Source of the DNA: Nocardia carnea
Lineage (GTDB): Bacteria > Actinomycetota > Actinomycetes > Mycobacteriales > Mycobacteriaceae
DNA length: 32,009 nucleotides
Direction of reading: 5' to 3'
Assembly (NCBI RefSeq): GCF_029868855.1
Contig: NZ_JARWOV010000248.1
Location: forward strand, 1 to 32,009
Position 1 is the stretch's first letter. Every line of letters starts with the position of its first letter. A model generated the notes under the pieces. That model was not told the DNA's origin and searched no databases. It saw nothing but the letters and a program-made list of their open reading frames with translations. Both the position numbers and the translations under genes were made by a program. Positions 7,948 through 15,336 of the stretch are shown piece by piece.

Positions 7948-8257
7948 CCGGTACGGGCACGGATCCGATCGCCGGCCGCCGCACTCTTGTTCGGCGGTCA
8001 TCCGGATCCCCCGCACGCCGAGCGGCAGCGTAACCGCGCGACCGCCGGTCGCCGCACTCACTCACGTCGAAAGCCGGGGCCGCCCGGAACAGCGCGCCGC
8101 AACCGCCAGAACTCACCGGTCGTACCGGACGTGTGGCCGGACGGCGGACAGCACGGTGACGATGCAGACCGCCCGGGTGGCGACTCCCGAGTATCGAACA
8201 GCGCAGGGCCTGCCGACGTAGGGATTACAGCGGCATGGACCCTCACCTTCCGCCGCG
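7948..8257. other. Intergenic region downstream of the PLP enzyme
   Basis: No credible gene. Apart from the stem-loop at 7961-8009 I see only GC-rich sequence without ribosome-binding sites or protein-like frames. Confidence 0.55.
7961..8009 (+). terminator. Nested stem-loop, possible terminator of the PLP gene
   Basis: GGATCCG (7961-7967) pairs with CGGATCC (8003-8009), and inside it CCGCCG (7976-7981) pairs with CGGCGG (7992-7997) around a 10-nt loop. It starts 14 nt after the stop codon. No U-tract follows, so termination efficiency is uncertain. Confidence 0.45.
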
Positions 8258-8292
8258 AAGAATTGCATTCTTACTTTCTGGAAGACTATTCT
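8258..8292 (+). promoter_or_regulatory. Promoter and overlapping inverted repeat upstream of the SDR gene
   Basis: A perfect inverted repeat AAGAAT-TGC-ATTCTT (8258-8272) overlaps a possible -35 TTGCAT (8263-8268). TATTCT at 8287-8292 is a good -10 at 18-nt spacing. The stretch is AT-rich in an otherwise GC-rich region. An operator placed over the -35 suggests repression; the regulator is unknown. Confidence 0.5.
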
Positions 8293-8326
8293 CGCAGACG
8301 AAAAGGTTCGATCCGAGGGAGTGGCT

Positions 8327-9034
8327 ATGGCAGAGACCGCAGTGATCACCGGCGCGGCGGGCGGAATCGGCGAGTACACCGCCCGGCGGCTGGCCGCGGA
8401 CGCCGTCCGCTGCGTGCTGGTGGACCGCGACCCGCTCGTCCGGCAGGTCGCCGCGGAAGTGGGCGGCGAGGCGATCGTCGGCGACCTCACCGATCCGGCC
8501 GTCTCCCGGACCGCCGTCGCCGCGGCGGGCGACCGGCTCGACCTGCTCGTCCTGAACGCCGGAACGAATTCCGTGGACAAGGATCCCGCGGACCTCGATC
8601 TGGACCGCTATCACGCGGTCGTGGGCGTCAACCAGCACGCCGTCGTCTGGGGTCTGCGCGCGGCCCTGCCGGTGATGCGCAGGCAGGGTGGTGGTTCCAT
8701 CGTCGTCACCGCCTCGCATGCGGCGATCATGGGCGTTCCCCAGGACCCGATCTACACCATGACGAAACACGCGGTCATCGGGCTGGTGCGCGCCCTGCAC
8801 GGAAAACTCGCCACGGAAGGCATCCGGCTGAGCGCGGTGTGCCCCGGACTGGTGGACACCCCCCTCACCGCGGGCGGGCGAGAGCGCTTCCGGGCAGCCG
8901 GGATTCCGATGCTGGGTGCGGACGAGGTTGCAGCCGAAGTAGAACAGTTGCTTCGCCATGGGGAGCCCGGCACCGAACTCGTCGTCCGTCCCGGTAAGCC
9001 GGCAATCCGATACGCCGCGGCACCACTGCCCTGA
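8327..9034 (+). CDS. Short-chain dehydrogenase/reductase (SDR)
   Basis: A 235-residue classical SDR. The N-terminus has the dinucleotide-binding TGAAGGIG motif, then the D-L pair after the fourth strand (VGDLTD), NAG at the end of strand 4, and the catalytic Ser/Tyr/Lys set in TASHAAIMGVPQDPIYTMTKH. PGLVDTP closes the cofactor loop. Acidic residues after strand 2 (LVDRD) favour NAD(H) over NADP(H). ATG 8327 is preferred because GAGGGA lies 6 nt upstream; an in-frame GTG at 8321 overlaps that site. It stands alone, with its own promoter. Substrate unknown; the short C-terminus is typical of oxidoreductases acting on small alcohols or acyl intermediates. Confidence 0.92.
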   Translation: MAETAVITGAAGGIGEYTARRLAADAVRCVLVDRDPLVRQVAAEVGGEAIVGDLTDPAVSRTAVAAAGDRLDLLVLNAGTNSVDKDPADLDLDRYHAVVGVNQHAVVWGLRAALPVMRRQGGGSIVVTASHAAIMGVPQDPIYTMTKHAVIGLVRALHGKLATEGIRLSAVCPGLVDTPLTAGGRERFRAAGIPMLGADEVAAEVEQLLRHGEPGTELVVRPGKPAIRYAAAPLP

Positions 9035-9371
9035 GGCGCCCTCCGGCGCAAAACCGCGGACGCGCAATGTGGTTCGCGATCGAAACAGACTGCGCCGCAT
9101 ACGCGTCAGCGGCGACCTTGCCGACGCCGGCCGGGGGTTCGCCGCATCCTGTCGAACGCCGCGTACCCCCGGCGCCGCGGGCCGCACAGCATTCCCTTGG
9201 ATATCGCCCTGTGCTCCGCCGGTGCGACCATGCTCGCGTGCAGGCGCCGCGGTTCTCCAGCAGCCGAAATCACGGTGACGACAATTCGTAGGCTCGGCGC
9301 AACGATCCGGACCGGGCGGCGGCCCGGGGTTACCCGGCAGGGTCGGCGGGCCGCCACGCAACCCGCGTGGC
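9035..9371. other. Intergenic region upstream of the ADP-ribosylglycohydrolase gene
   Basis: No gene recognised; open frames are shadows with atypical composition. A TAGGCT hexamer at 9289-9294 could be a further -10 element but no -35 could be placed for it. Confidence 0.5.
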
Positions 9372-9385
9372 TACGATCGGCCCGA
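9372..9385 (+). promoter_or_regulatory. -10 element placing transcription start at the ATG (leaderless)
   Basis: TACGAT (9372-9377) fits the actinobacterial TANNNT -10 consensus, and its normal start point falls at 9384-9385, the A of the ATG. No Shine-Dalgarno precedes this ATG. No good -35 is visible. Leaderless transcription is inferred. Confidence 0.5.
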
Positions 9386-10350
9386 TGTCTATCCACTCGA
9401 TGCTCGATTCACTGGACGGACTGTCCGTGGGGGATGCGCTGGGACAAGAGTTTCCGGTCATGCGCCGCTCGATTTCCGATCTCCGGGCCGGAAATGTCAC
9501 GACCGGACCGTGGGGGTGGACCGACGACACCGAAATGGCCTGCAGCGTCGTCGCTGAACTCGGTACCCGTGGGGAAATCGACCAGGCTCGGCTCGCCGCC
9601 GCGTTCGCCCGGCGGTTCGATCCGCGCCGCGACTACGGATTCACCGCGGTCGGTATCTTGCGCCGGATCGGTGCGGGCGCGCCGTGGCGGGAAGTATCCG
9701 CAGCGGCCTACGACAACCAGGGTTCCTGCGGTAACGGCGCCGCCATGCGGGTGGCACCGCTCGGTGCATTCTTCGCCGGAGATCCGGACCGGATCACCGC
9801 CGAAGCGACCCGGTCGGCACAGGTGACACATATGCACCCGGAAGGCATCTGTGGCGCGGTCGCGGTGGCGCTGGCGGCCGGACAGGCCGCGCAGGCCCGC
9901 CTGACCGGTACCAGGCCCACACCGGCGGATTTCGTGACCGCCGTTCTGGAACGGCTCGACGACGGCGAGACGACGCGGTCGATCGGCCGGGCACGCATAT
10001 TGCTCGGCGCCTCCGTCGAACAGGCGGCCGCGGAGCTGGGCAACGGTTCCCGGGTCACCGCGCAGAACACCGTGCCGTTCACGATCTGGGCCGCCGCCAC
10101 GTATCTGGCGGACTATCCGGCCGCGATCGCCGCATGTATCGAGGCCGACGGCGATATCGACACCACGAGCGCCATCGTCGGCGGAATCGTCGCCGCCTAC
10201 ACCGGCAAGGATTCCCCTGGCGGTGTGCCCGCGGCCTGGCTGGCCGCGCGCGAACCCTTGCCCCGCTGGCTGGACCCGGCGAGCCTGACCTACGGGCGCC
10301 GGAAATCCCGGCTCGGCCGGCTCGGCCGCTGGTTGTCCGGCACCGCGTAG
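9385..10350 (+). CDS. ADP-ribosylglycohydrolase family protein
   Basis: A 321-residue member of the DraG/ARH family, which removes ADP-ribose from modified proteins or other acceptors using two metal ions. Visible motifs: LSVGDALGQEF near the N-terminus, GPWGWTDDTEMA (the TDDT metal-binding loop), GSCGNGAAMRVAPLG in the middle, THMHPEG, and DGDIDTTSAIVGGIVAAY near the C-terminus carrying the second metal site. The last motif has DGDIDT where GGDTDT is usual, a mild deviation. ATG 9385 is preferred over GTG 9367 because a -10 element places a leaderless start there and homology begins with the helix after it. No ADP-ribosyltransferase is adjacent. Target unknown. Confidence 0.9.
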   Translation: MSIHSMLDSLDGLSVGDALGQEFPVMRRSISDLRAGNVTTGPWGWTDDTEMACSVVAELGTRGEIDQARLAAAFARRFDPRRDYGFTAVGILRRIGAGAPWREVSAAAYDNQGSCGNGAAMRVAPLGAFFAGDPDRITAEATRSAQVTHMHPEGICGAVAVALAAGQAAQARLTGTRPTPADFVTAVLERLDDGETTRSIGRARILLGASVEQAAAELGNGSRVTAQNTVPFTIWAAATYLADYPAAIAACIEADGDIDTTSAIVGGIVAAYTGKDSPGGVPAAWLAAREPLPRWLDPASLTYGRRKSRLGRLGRWLSGTA

Positions 10351-10449
10351 CGGAAGCACGCGCACATTGCCCGTGCCACCGAGCGAAGGTCCGGCGCGCC
10401 GAAGCCGGTCCCGGTGGGAGGTTCCTTACCGCTGCTCCGCGGCATCACC

Positions 10450-11070
10450 TCAGATCCAGCCCTTTTCCCGGGCCTTCAACGCCGCCTCGTAGCGGTTGGA
10501 CACCCCGAGTTTGGCCATGGCCGCGGACAGGTAGTTGCGGGTGGTGCCCGGCGACAGGTGGGCGCGGCGGGCGATCTCGTCCACGGAGGCGCCGTCGACG
10601 GCGTATTCGAGAACATCCGCCTCGCGTGCGGTGAGGACCGAATCACCGGCGCTGATGGCCTCCGCAGCCAATTCCGGATCCACATATCTGCCGCCGCCGT
10701 GGACGGTTCGGATGACTTCCGCCAGGGTGCCCGCCGAGGTGGTCTTGGGCAGGAACCCGCGTACTCCGCCCGCCAGGGCCCGTTTGAGATATCCGGGCCG
10801 ACCGTGACTGGTGACGATCACCGTACCCGCTCCCGGGGAGAGGCGCTGAATTTCCCCGGCGGTCGCGATACCGTCCACACCGGGCATCTGCAGATCGATG
10901 ACGGCCACCCCGACCGGGTCCCGGTTCTCGCAGCGCCACCGCCACGCGGCGATGAGTTCCGCACCGGAGCCGACGTGCCCGACGACCTCGAGATCGGCTT
11001 CCAGGTCGAGCATCGTCGCCAGGGCCACCCGGATCAGCGTTTCGTCGTCGGCCAGGAAAACAGGGATCAC
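10450..11070 (-). CDS. NarL/FixJ-type (LuxR) response regulator
   Basis: A 206-residue two-component regulator. The receiver domain (about 1-120) has acidic pocket DD at 8-9, phospho-acceptor Asp59 in VIDLQMPG, and Lys in FLPKTTSAGT. The LuxR HTH (about 140-200) reads LTAREADVLEYAVDGASVDEIARRAHLSPGTTRNYLSAAMAKLG. Start is taken as GTG 11070: it overlaps the kinase stop as GTGA and has GGGAG 5 nt upstream; ATG 11082 would add four residues and has no good site. Last gene of the ABC/kinase operon; such DesR/LiaR-like regulators often control an adjacent exporter in response to envelope or membrane stress, so autoregulation from the promoter near 14070 is likely. Confidence 0.93.
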   Translation of the reverse strand: MIPVFLADDETLIRVALATMLDLEADLEVVGHVGSGAELIAAWRWRCENRDPVGVAVIDLQMPGVDGIATAGEIQRLSPGAGTVIVTSHGRPGYLKRALAGGVRGFLPKTTSAGTLAEVIRTVHGGGRYVDPELAAEAISAGDSVLTAREADVLEYAVDGASVDEIARRAHLSPGTTRNYLSAAMAKLGVSNRYEAALKAREKGWI

Positions 11071-12200
11071 TTTTTCTCCCATTGGATTTCGAGTTCGAAC
11101 TCATCGGATGCCAGGCGGGTTTCCAGAGTTGCGCCGACGAGTTCGAGCCGTTCCGCGAGACCCCGCAACCCCGACCGTTCGCCCAGTGTGGGGTGTGGCC
11201 GGTTGTTGCGCAGCGACATTCCCGCCGTCCCGAGAATCAACGTCGCCGAGGTCGCGGCGGAATGCTCGACAATATTCGTCGTACCCTCACGGACCACCCA
11301 CGCGGCGACCTCGTGGTAGCGGGCAGGTACGGCGGCGGGATCGCCTTCGACGACGAGTGCACACCCCACCGCGGACAACAACGATCGCGCGCCCGCCACC
11401 TCCTCCCGCAGGTCGATATCACGGTAGCCGCGCACCAGCGCCCGCATCTGCCCCATGGATTCCACGGCCAGGGTCCGCACACTGTCCATTTCACCGGCCG
11501 CCCGGCCGGTATCACCGGCCTTCGAGAGCGCGACCGCCAATTCGCTTTTCACCGCGATCGCGGAGAACCCGCGGCCGACGACATCGTGCAGATCGCGGGC
11601 GAACCGTAAACGCTCCTGCGCCACCTGCAGTTCGGCCTCGACGTCCTTCGTCCGCTCCAGCTCGTCCACCATCCGAATCGCCCATATGCTGATCAGCATC
11701 GTGACGAGGACGAATGCGCCGCCGAGGAAGGTCACCGCGCTCACCGGGACCGCGAAGGCGAGGTCCGGCCGCAACGTCACACCGGTGGCCGCCGCCAGCG
11801 CCACCAGAATCAACCACTTGTACCGGAGATACGGAACCACAGCGAAGGCCGCCACCAGTACGGTGATGATGCAGACGACGCGGGCAGGCGGTCCGGCACC
11901 GTCCGGTACCGGGACCACGGCGTAGGTCACCCATACCGCTCCCAGCGCTACGGCGGCGATGCGGAACATCCACCGCCGAGTGAATGCCGTTTCCCGAGTG
12001 GCGAATTCGGGTCGTGCCTCGATCGCCACCGCCGCGGCGATGCCGGCGACCACCAGACCCGCTGCCGGCCATGGTTGCGGTGCGACCACAACCATGGCCA
12101 GTACGACCCCCGCAATAGACCCCTGCAGCGACAGTCGCATGTACAGCCGGAACTTCGCCGGCCCCGGCAGTGCACGCCACCACGAGGCCGCCCGGTTCAC
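11067..12200 (-). CDS. DesK-like sensor histidine kinase (HisKA_3)
   Basis: A 377-residue membrane sensor. Residues 1-175 contain about six hydrophobic segments and almost no extracytoplasmic loop, typical of intramembrane-sensing kinases. A short coiled coil (178-200) leads to ARDLHDVVGRGFSAIAVK with phospho-acceptor His205. The ATPase domain shows TTNIVEHSAATSATLIL (N-box region) and GLRGLAERLELVGA (G2), but the G1 aspartate motif is replaced by SLRNNRPHP, as in a subset of actinobacterial DesK-like kinases. Start GTG 12200 overlaps the permease stop (GTGA), so translation is coupled; the longer frame upstream lies inside the permease gene. Pairs with the response regulator downstream. Signal probably membrane state or a transported drug/peptide, inferred. 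Confidence 0.92.
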   Translation of the reverse strand: MNRAASWWRALPGPAKFRLYMRLSLQGSIAGVVLAMVVVAPQPWPAAGLVVAGIAAAVAIEARPEFATRETAFTRRWMFRIAAVALGAVWVTYAVVPVPDGAGPPARVVCIITVLVAAFAVVPYLRYKWLILVALAAATGVTLRPDLAFAVPVSAVTFLGGAFVLVTMLISIWAIRMVDELERTKDVEAELQVAQERLRFARDLHDVVGRGFSAIAVKSELAVALSKAGDTGRAAGEMDSVRTLAVESMGQMRALVRGYRDIDLREEVAGARSLLSAVGCALVVEGDPAAVPARYHEVAAWVVREGTTNIVEHSAATSATLILGTAGMSLRNNRPHPTLGERSGLRGLAERLELVGATLETRLASDEFELEIQWEKK

Positions 12201-13012
12201 CCGCGGTCGTCCCAGCGGAAACTCCGGCGAGTCAGCACGAGCGCCAGGACCGTCCATATCGCCAGTGTCGCAAACGGCCGGCCGAGTGCAGTGAGGGTAT
12301 CGGCGAAGTCGAGCGCCGGATCGTCGGCGGAACCGGTAGCCGGCCGGCCGGCGGCGCCGAAGAAGACCAGATCGGACACGGCAGCGAACGGCGTCCAATC
12401 GGCGAGGGCGGCCAGGCGGTCCGGCAGGATGCCGCGGATCGAACCGAGACCGAGCATCGCTACCGTCATCACCGGTAGCGAGGTGATCTGGGCCGCCTCG
12501 GCGTTCTTGGTCACCGCGCTGGTGGCCAGCGCGAGCAGCGTGAACAGGACGATTCCGCCTGCCGCCGCAAGGACGATCGCGAAGGGGTTCACCGGTGCGG
12601 GCGCGCCCGTACCGTAGATCACCGCGGCGACCACGACCGTACAGAAGAGTGTCACGAGAGCACCGGGAACGCCCGGTGCGGCCTGGATCTGCCAGTCGGC
12701 GGCCTCACCCGTCCGCAGTCGTTTCAACACTCCCTCGCCGCGGCGGGTCGTCACCATGGACAGCACCGAGTAGTACTGCATGAACAACAGGGCCAGCAGG
12801 GCGAACATCTCGAACGCCGTCGCGGCCATCGCCGCGGTGGGTTCCGTATCCCGGCGGGAGAGGAAGTACAGGGCAAGTGGTAGTCCGATCGGAAAGACCG
12901 TCGCCGTGTAGACCAGGGTCTTGTTACGACGGAACTGCAGATATTCGGCCTTCGCGAGCGCGAACAGTGGACGGCGGCGAAAGCCGGCGGGCGGAGTCAT
13001 GGTGGCGGTCAT
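12197..13012 (-). CDS. ABC-2 type transporter permease
   Basis: A 271-residue integral membrane protein with about six transmembrane segments: one near 32-50, a pair at about 66-85 and 110-135, and further ones around 142-165, 175-195 and 245-265. The arrangement and the conserved YSVLSMVTTRRGEGVLKRLRTGEAADW stretch are those of ABC-2 exporters of drugs, peptides or lipids. ATG 13012 overlaps the ATPase stop codon as ATGA, so the two are translationally coupled. With the upstream ATPase it forms a full exporter as a dimer of each subunit. Substrate unknown; linkage to a DesK-like two-component system suggests induction by membrane or antibiotic stress. Confidence 0.92.
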   Translation of the reverse strand: MTATMTPPAGFRRRPLFALAKAEYLQFRRNKTLVYTATVFPIGLPLALYFLSRRDTEPTAAMAATAFEMFALLALLFMQYYSVLSMVTTRRGEGVLKRLRTGEAADWQIQAAPGVPGALVTLFCTVVVAAVIYGTGAPAPVNPFAIVLAAAGGIVLFTLLALATSAVTKNAEAAQITSLPVMTVAMLGLGSIRGILPDRLAALADWTPFAAVSDLVFFGAAGRPATGSADDPALDFADTLTALGRPFATLAIWTVLALVLTRRSFRWDDRG

Positions 13013-14046
13013 CGGGTGGCTCCGGTCAGTTGCGGTTCGTCCACCGATCCGCCGGCGGATTCGGCGGCGATATCGAGGAATACCGATTCGAGTGAGGCGG
13101 CACGGGCATCCAGACCGGCCAGGCGGATACCGTGGGCACGAGCCCAGCCGAGAAGTTCGAACAGATGCCCCTGGAGATCATGGGTGCTGACGGTGACCCG
13201 TTGCTGTGCGTCGACGGTGGCGGCGGGCAGCGGCGGCAGTGGCAGGCCGGGATGATCGAATACGATCCGCGCCGGATGGCCGCCGACGATATCGCGCAAG
13301 GTGCCGCTGCGCGCGATGGCGCCCCGGTGCATGATCGCGATGCGGTCGGCCAGTGCTTCCGCCTCGTCCAGGTAGTGCGTCGTGAGCACCATCGTCACCC
13401 CGGACGCCTTCAGGTCGGCGAGCAGCTGCCAGGTACCGCGGCGGCTCTCCGGGTCGAGGCCGGTGGTCGGCTCGTCGAGGAACAGCAGCCGCGGCTGCCC
13501 CAGTAGTGCGCAGGCCATATCGACGCGGCGGCGCTCACCGCCGGAGAGCGAGCCGACCCGCACATCGGTGCGGCCGGTCAGCCCGACCTGCGCGAGCACC
13601 ACATCGGCAGTGGTGGGAGCGGTGCAGGTACCACGCCACATCTCGAGTGTTTCGCCGACGGTCAGCTCGGCCGGTAACCCGCCCGATTGCAGCATGATTC
13701 CCATCTGCGCTCGCACCTGTGCGCGATCGCGCCGTGGGTCCAGTCCGAACACCTGTACGTCCCCGGCCGACGGTGCGGTGAGCCCTTCCAGCATGTCCAG
13801 GGTCGAGGTCTTCCCGGCGCCGTTGGTACCCAGCAGCGCGAAGACCTCGCCCTCGGCGACCTCGATATCCACGCCGCGGACCGCCTCGAATGCGTCCTTG
13901 CCCTGGCCGTAGGTCCGGCGCAGACCACGCGCGATGATGACCTCGTTCGCCGATCGCACCGGCGCCACGGCGGGCCGGCCGGACGCGGGGACTTCATATG
14001 GCCGCGCAGCACGCGGGTCCGGCGCGCCGTATTCCGTTCTGTTCAT
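13009..14046 (-). CDS. ABC transporter ATP-binding protein
   Basis: A 345-residue DrrA/CcmA-type nucleotide-binding subunit. Walker A GTNGAGKT is at 73-80, Q-loop near 120, signature LSGGE at 167-171, Walker B LLFLDEP at 187-193, and the switch histidine at 224 (TTHYLDEAE). The first 35 residues are an extra Pro/Ala-rich segment before the usual start of the domain. The C-terminal 90 residues (after about 250) are the DUF4162-like domain common in actinobacterial exporters. Start ATG 14046 has GAGGG and AAGG upstream; GTG 14070 is possible but unlikely. First gene of the operon; powers the permease encoded next. Confidence 0.94.
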   Translation of the reverse strand: MNRTEYGAPDPRAARPYEVPASGRPAVAPVRSANEVIIARGLRRTYGQGKDAFEAVRGVDIEVAEGEVFALLGTNGAGKTSTLDMLEGLTAPSAGDVQVFGLDPRRDRAQVRAQMGIMLQSGGLPAELTVGETLEMWRGTCTAPTTADVVLAQVGLTGRTDVRVGSLSGGERRRVDMACALLGQPRLLFLDEPTTGLDPESRRGTWQLLADLKASGVTMVLTTHYLDEAEALADRIAIMHRGAIARSGTLRDIVGGHPARIVFDHPGLPLPPLPAATVDAQQRVTVSTHDLQGHLFELLGWARAHGIRLAGLDARAASLESVFLDIAAESAGGSVDEPQLTGATR

Positions 14047-14075
14047 ACCTTCAACCCTCGCGGAGGCCACCGGTC

Positions 14076-14093
14076 ACCAGTAGTACGACCAGT
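14076..14093. promoter_or_regulatory. Direct repeat ACCAGT-N6-ACCAGT upstream of the ABC/two-component operon
   Basis: ACCAGT occurs at 14076-14081 and 14088-14093, 12 bp apart, 30-47 bp upstream of the first ATG of the operon. Such near-helical-turn tandem sites in front of a kinase/regulator/exporter operon suit a NarL-type response regulator dimer. The remainder of 14047-14276 shows no gene. Confidence 0.4.
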
Positions 14094-14276
14094 CATCGAT
14101 CCGCGATGAAAAGTTCATGGGCAGGTACTGACAAACGTCACGACAGGCCGCCTTCGCCCGGTTCCACTCGGCTGCCGGGATCGCGGCGACCGCGGGCGGC
14201 TCGGGCAGCGTGCTGCGCTCGCCGGCGGTCGTATCGAGCCCGGATTCGGCCTGGTGGACCGGCCGCGGCCGGGGCG

Positions 14277-15143
14277 TCAGTCGCGGGCACGGGCGATGAG
14301 GAGAGGAATCCGGGTGCTGTGCAGAACGGCTTGACCGACCGACCCGAGCGTCATACCCGCGAACCCGCCGCGGCCGTGACTTCCGACGACGATGAGCTGC
14401 GCGTTCTCGGCTTCGGCCAGGATGCGGCGGGCGGGCCGGTCCTCGGCGACAACCGAGGTCACCGGTACGTCGGGGTAACGCTCGGCGCGGCCTGCCAGGC
14501 TCTCGGCCTGCACGGCACGGGCCTGTTCCTGCATCTCGTCGCGGGAGATATAGCGGAACGATTCCGACCACGTGGTCACCGCGATCACGCCGACATAGCC
14601 GCGAGCGGCTTCCTCGAACGCGATATCGACGGCTTCCTGGCCGCGCGGTGAACCGTCGACGCCGACGACCACCGGGCGCTGGCCCAGGTCGCGGGCCGTT
14701 TCCTCGCTGTCGGGGATCACCGCGACCGGACAGTGGGCGTGGCGGGCCAGCGACGTGCTCACCGAACCGAGCAGAAGCCGGCCGAGGGTACCGAGACCGC
14801 GGGTGCCCACGACGACCATGCGGGCAGCTGCGGAGAGGTCGATCAAGACTGTGGTGGCACCGAGGTCGGCGACGGTGGTGGTGATTTCGAGATCGGCCGC
14901 GGTTTCGCGGGCGGTCTGCTCGGCGGCGGCGAGAATCGTCTCCCCGTCGGCACGCAGGGCCTGGTTGTCCAGGCCGACCACGCTGATCTCCGGACCGAAA
15001 GTGACGGGGGCGCCGATGGCGTGGACGAGGTGGAGCGGGCAGCGGTGCAGCGCCGAGCGGCGAGCGGCCCAGCGCAGCGCGTCCAGGGAGGTCGGCGAAC
15101 CATCGATACCGACGATGATCGGCGGTTCGGAATGTGTGGCCAT
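14277..15143 (-). CDS. Tandem universal stress protein (two Usp domains)
   Basis: A 288-residue cytoplasmic protein made of two UspA domains (about 8-145 and 155-285). Each starts with the IVGIDGS/VVGVDGS strand-loop and ends with the ATP-binding G-2x-G-9x-G-S/T motif: GTRGLGTLGRLLLGSVS and GSHGRGGFAGMTLGSVG. Both motifs are intact, so ATP binding is expected, as for mycobacterial tandem Usp proteins made in hypoxia or stationary phase. ATG 15143 gives the canonical N-terminus; AGAGG lies about 10 nt upstream. The longer open frame upstream is not protein-like. No DosR box could be recognised. 15144-15336 upstream contains no gene. Confidence 0.94.
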   Translation of the reverse strand: MATHSEPPIIVGIDGSPTSLDALRWAARRSALHRCPLHLVHAIGAPVTFGPEISVVGLDNQALRADGETILAAAEQTARETAADLEITTTVADLGATTVLIDLSAAARMVVVGTRGLGTLGRLLLGSVSTSLARHAHCPVAVIPDSEETARDLGQRPVVVGVDGSPRGQEAVDIAFEEAARGYVGVIAVTTWSESFRYISRDEMQEQARAVQAESLAGRAERYPDVPVTSVVAEDRPARRILAEAENAQLIVVGSHGRGGFAGMTLGSVGQAVLHSTRIPLLIARARD

Positions 15144-15336
15144 ATCGGAGTGCCTCTCGCCTCGCCCTGCTCGGTGCGGCGGAATCGCGGGGCCGCGTCG
15201 TCCTTCGTCGAGGATATGGGCGGTACCACGACCCCGGCACGCAAGCACCGGAGCCGTGTCCGGGTTGTGGCGCAATCGCGACCACAGACCACCGGACCGG
15301 CCCATGGCGGACCGGCCCGGTATCAGAACCGCGGAA

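Noticed and set aside
11070..11082. ATG 11082 as the response-regulator start
   Set aside because: GTG 11070 overlaps the kinase stop as GTGA and has GGGAG at the right distance; ATG 11082 lacks a ribosome-binding site.
15291..15320. Direct repeat GGACCGGCCC (15294-15303 and 15309-15318) downstream of katG, considered as a terminator or operator
   Set aside because: Only two copies, no clean stem and no U-run; likely GC-rich coincidence.
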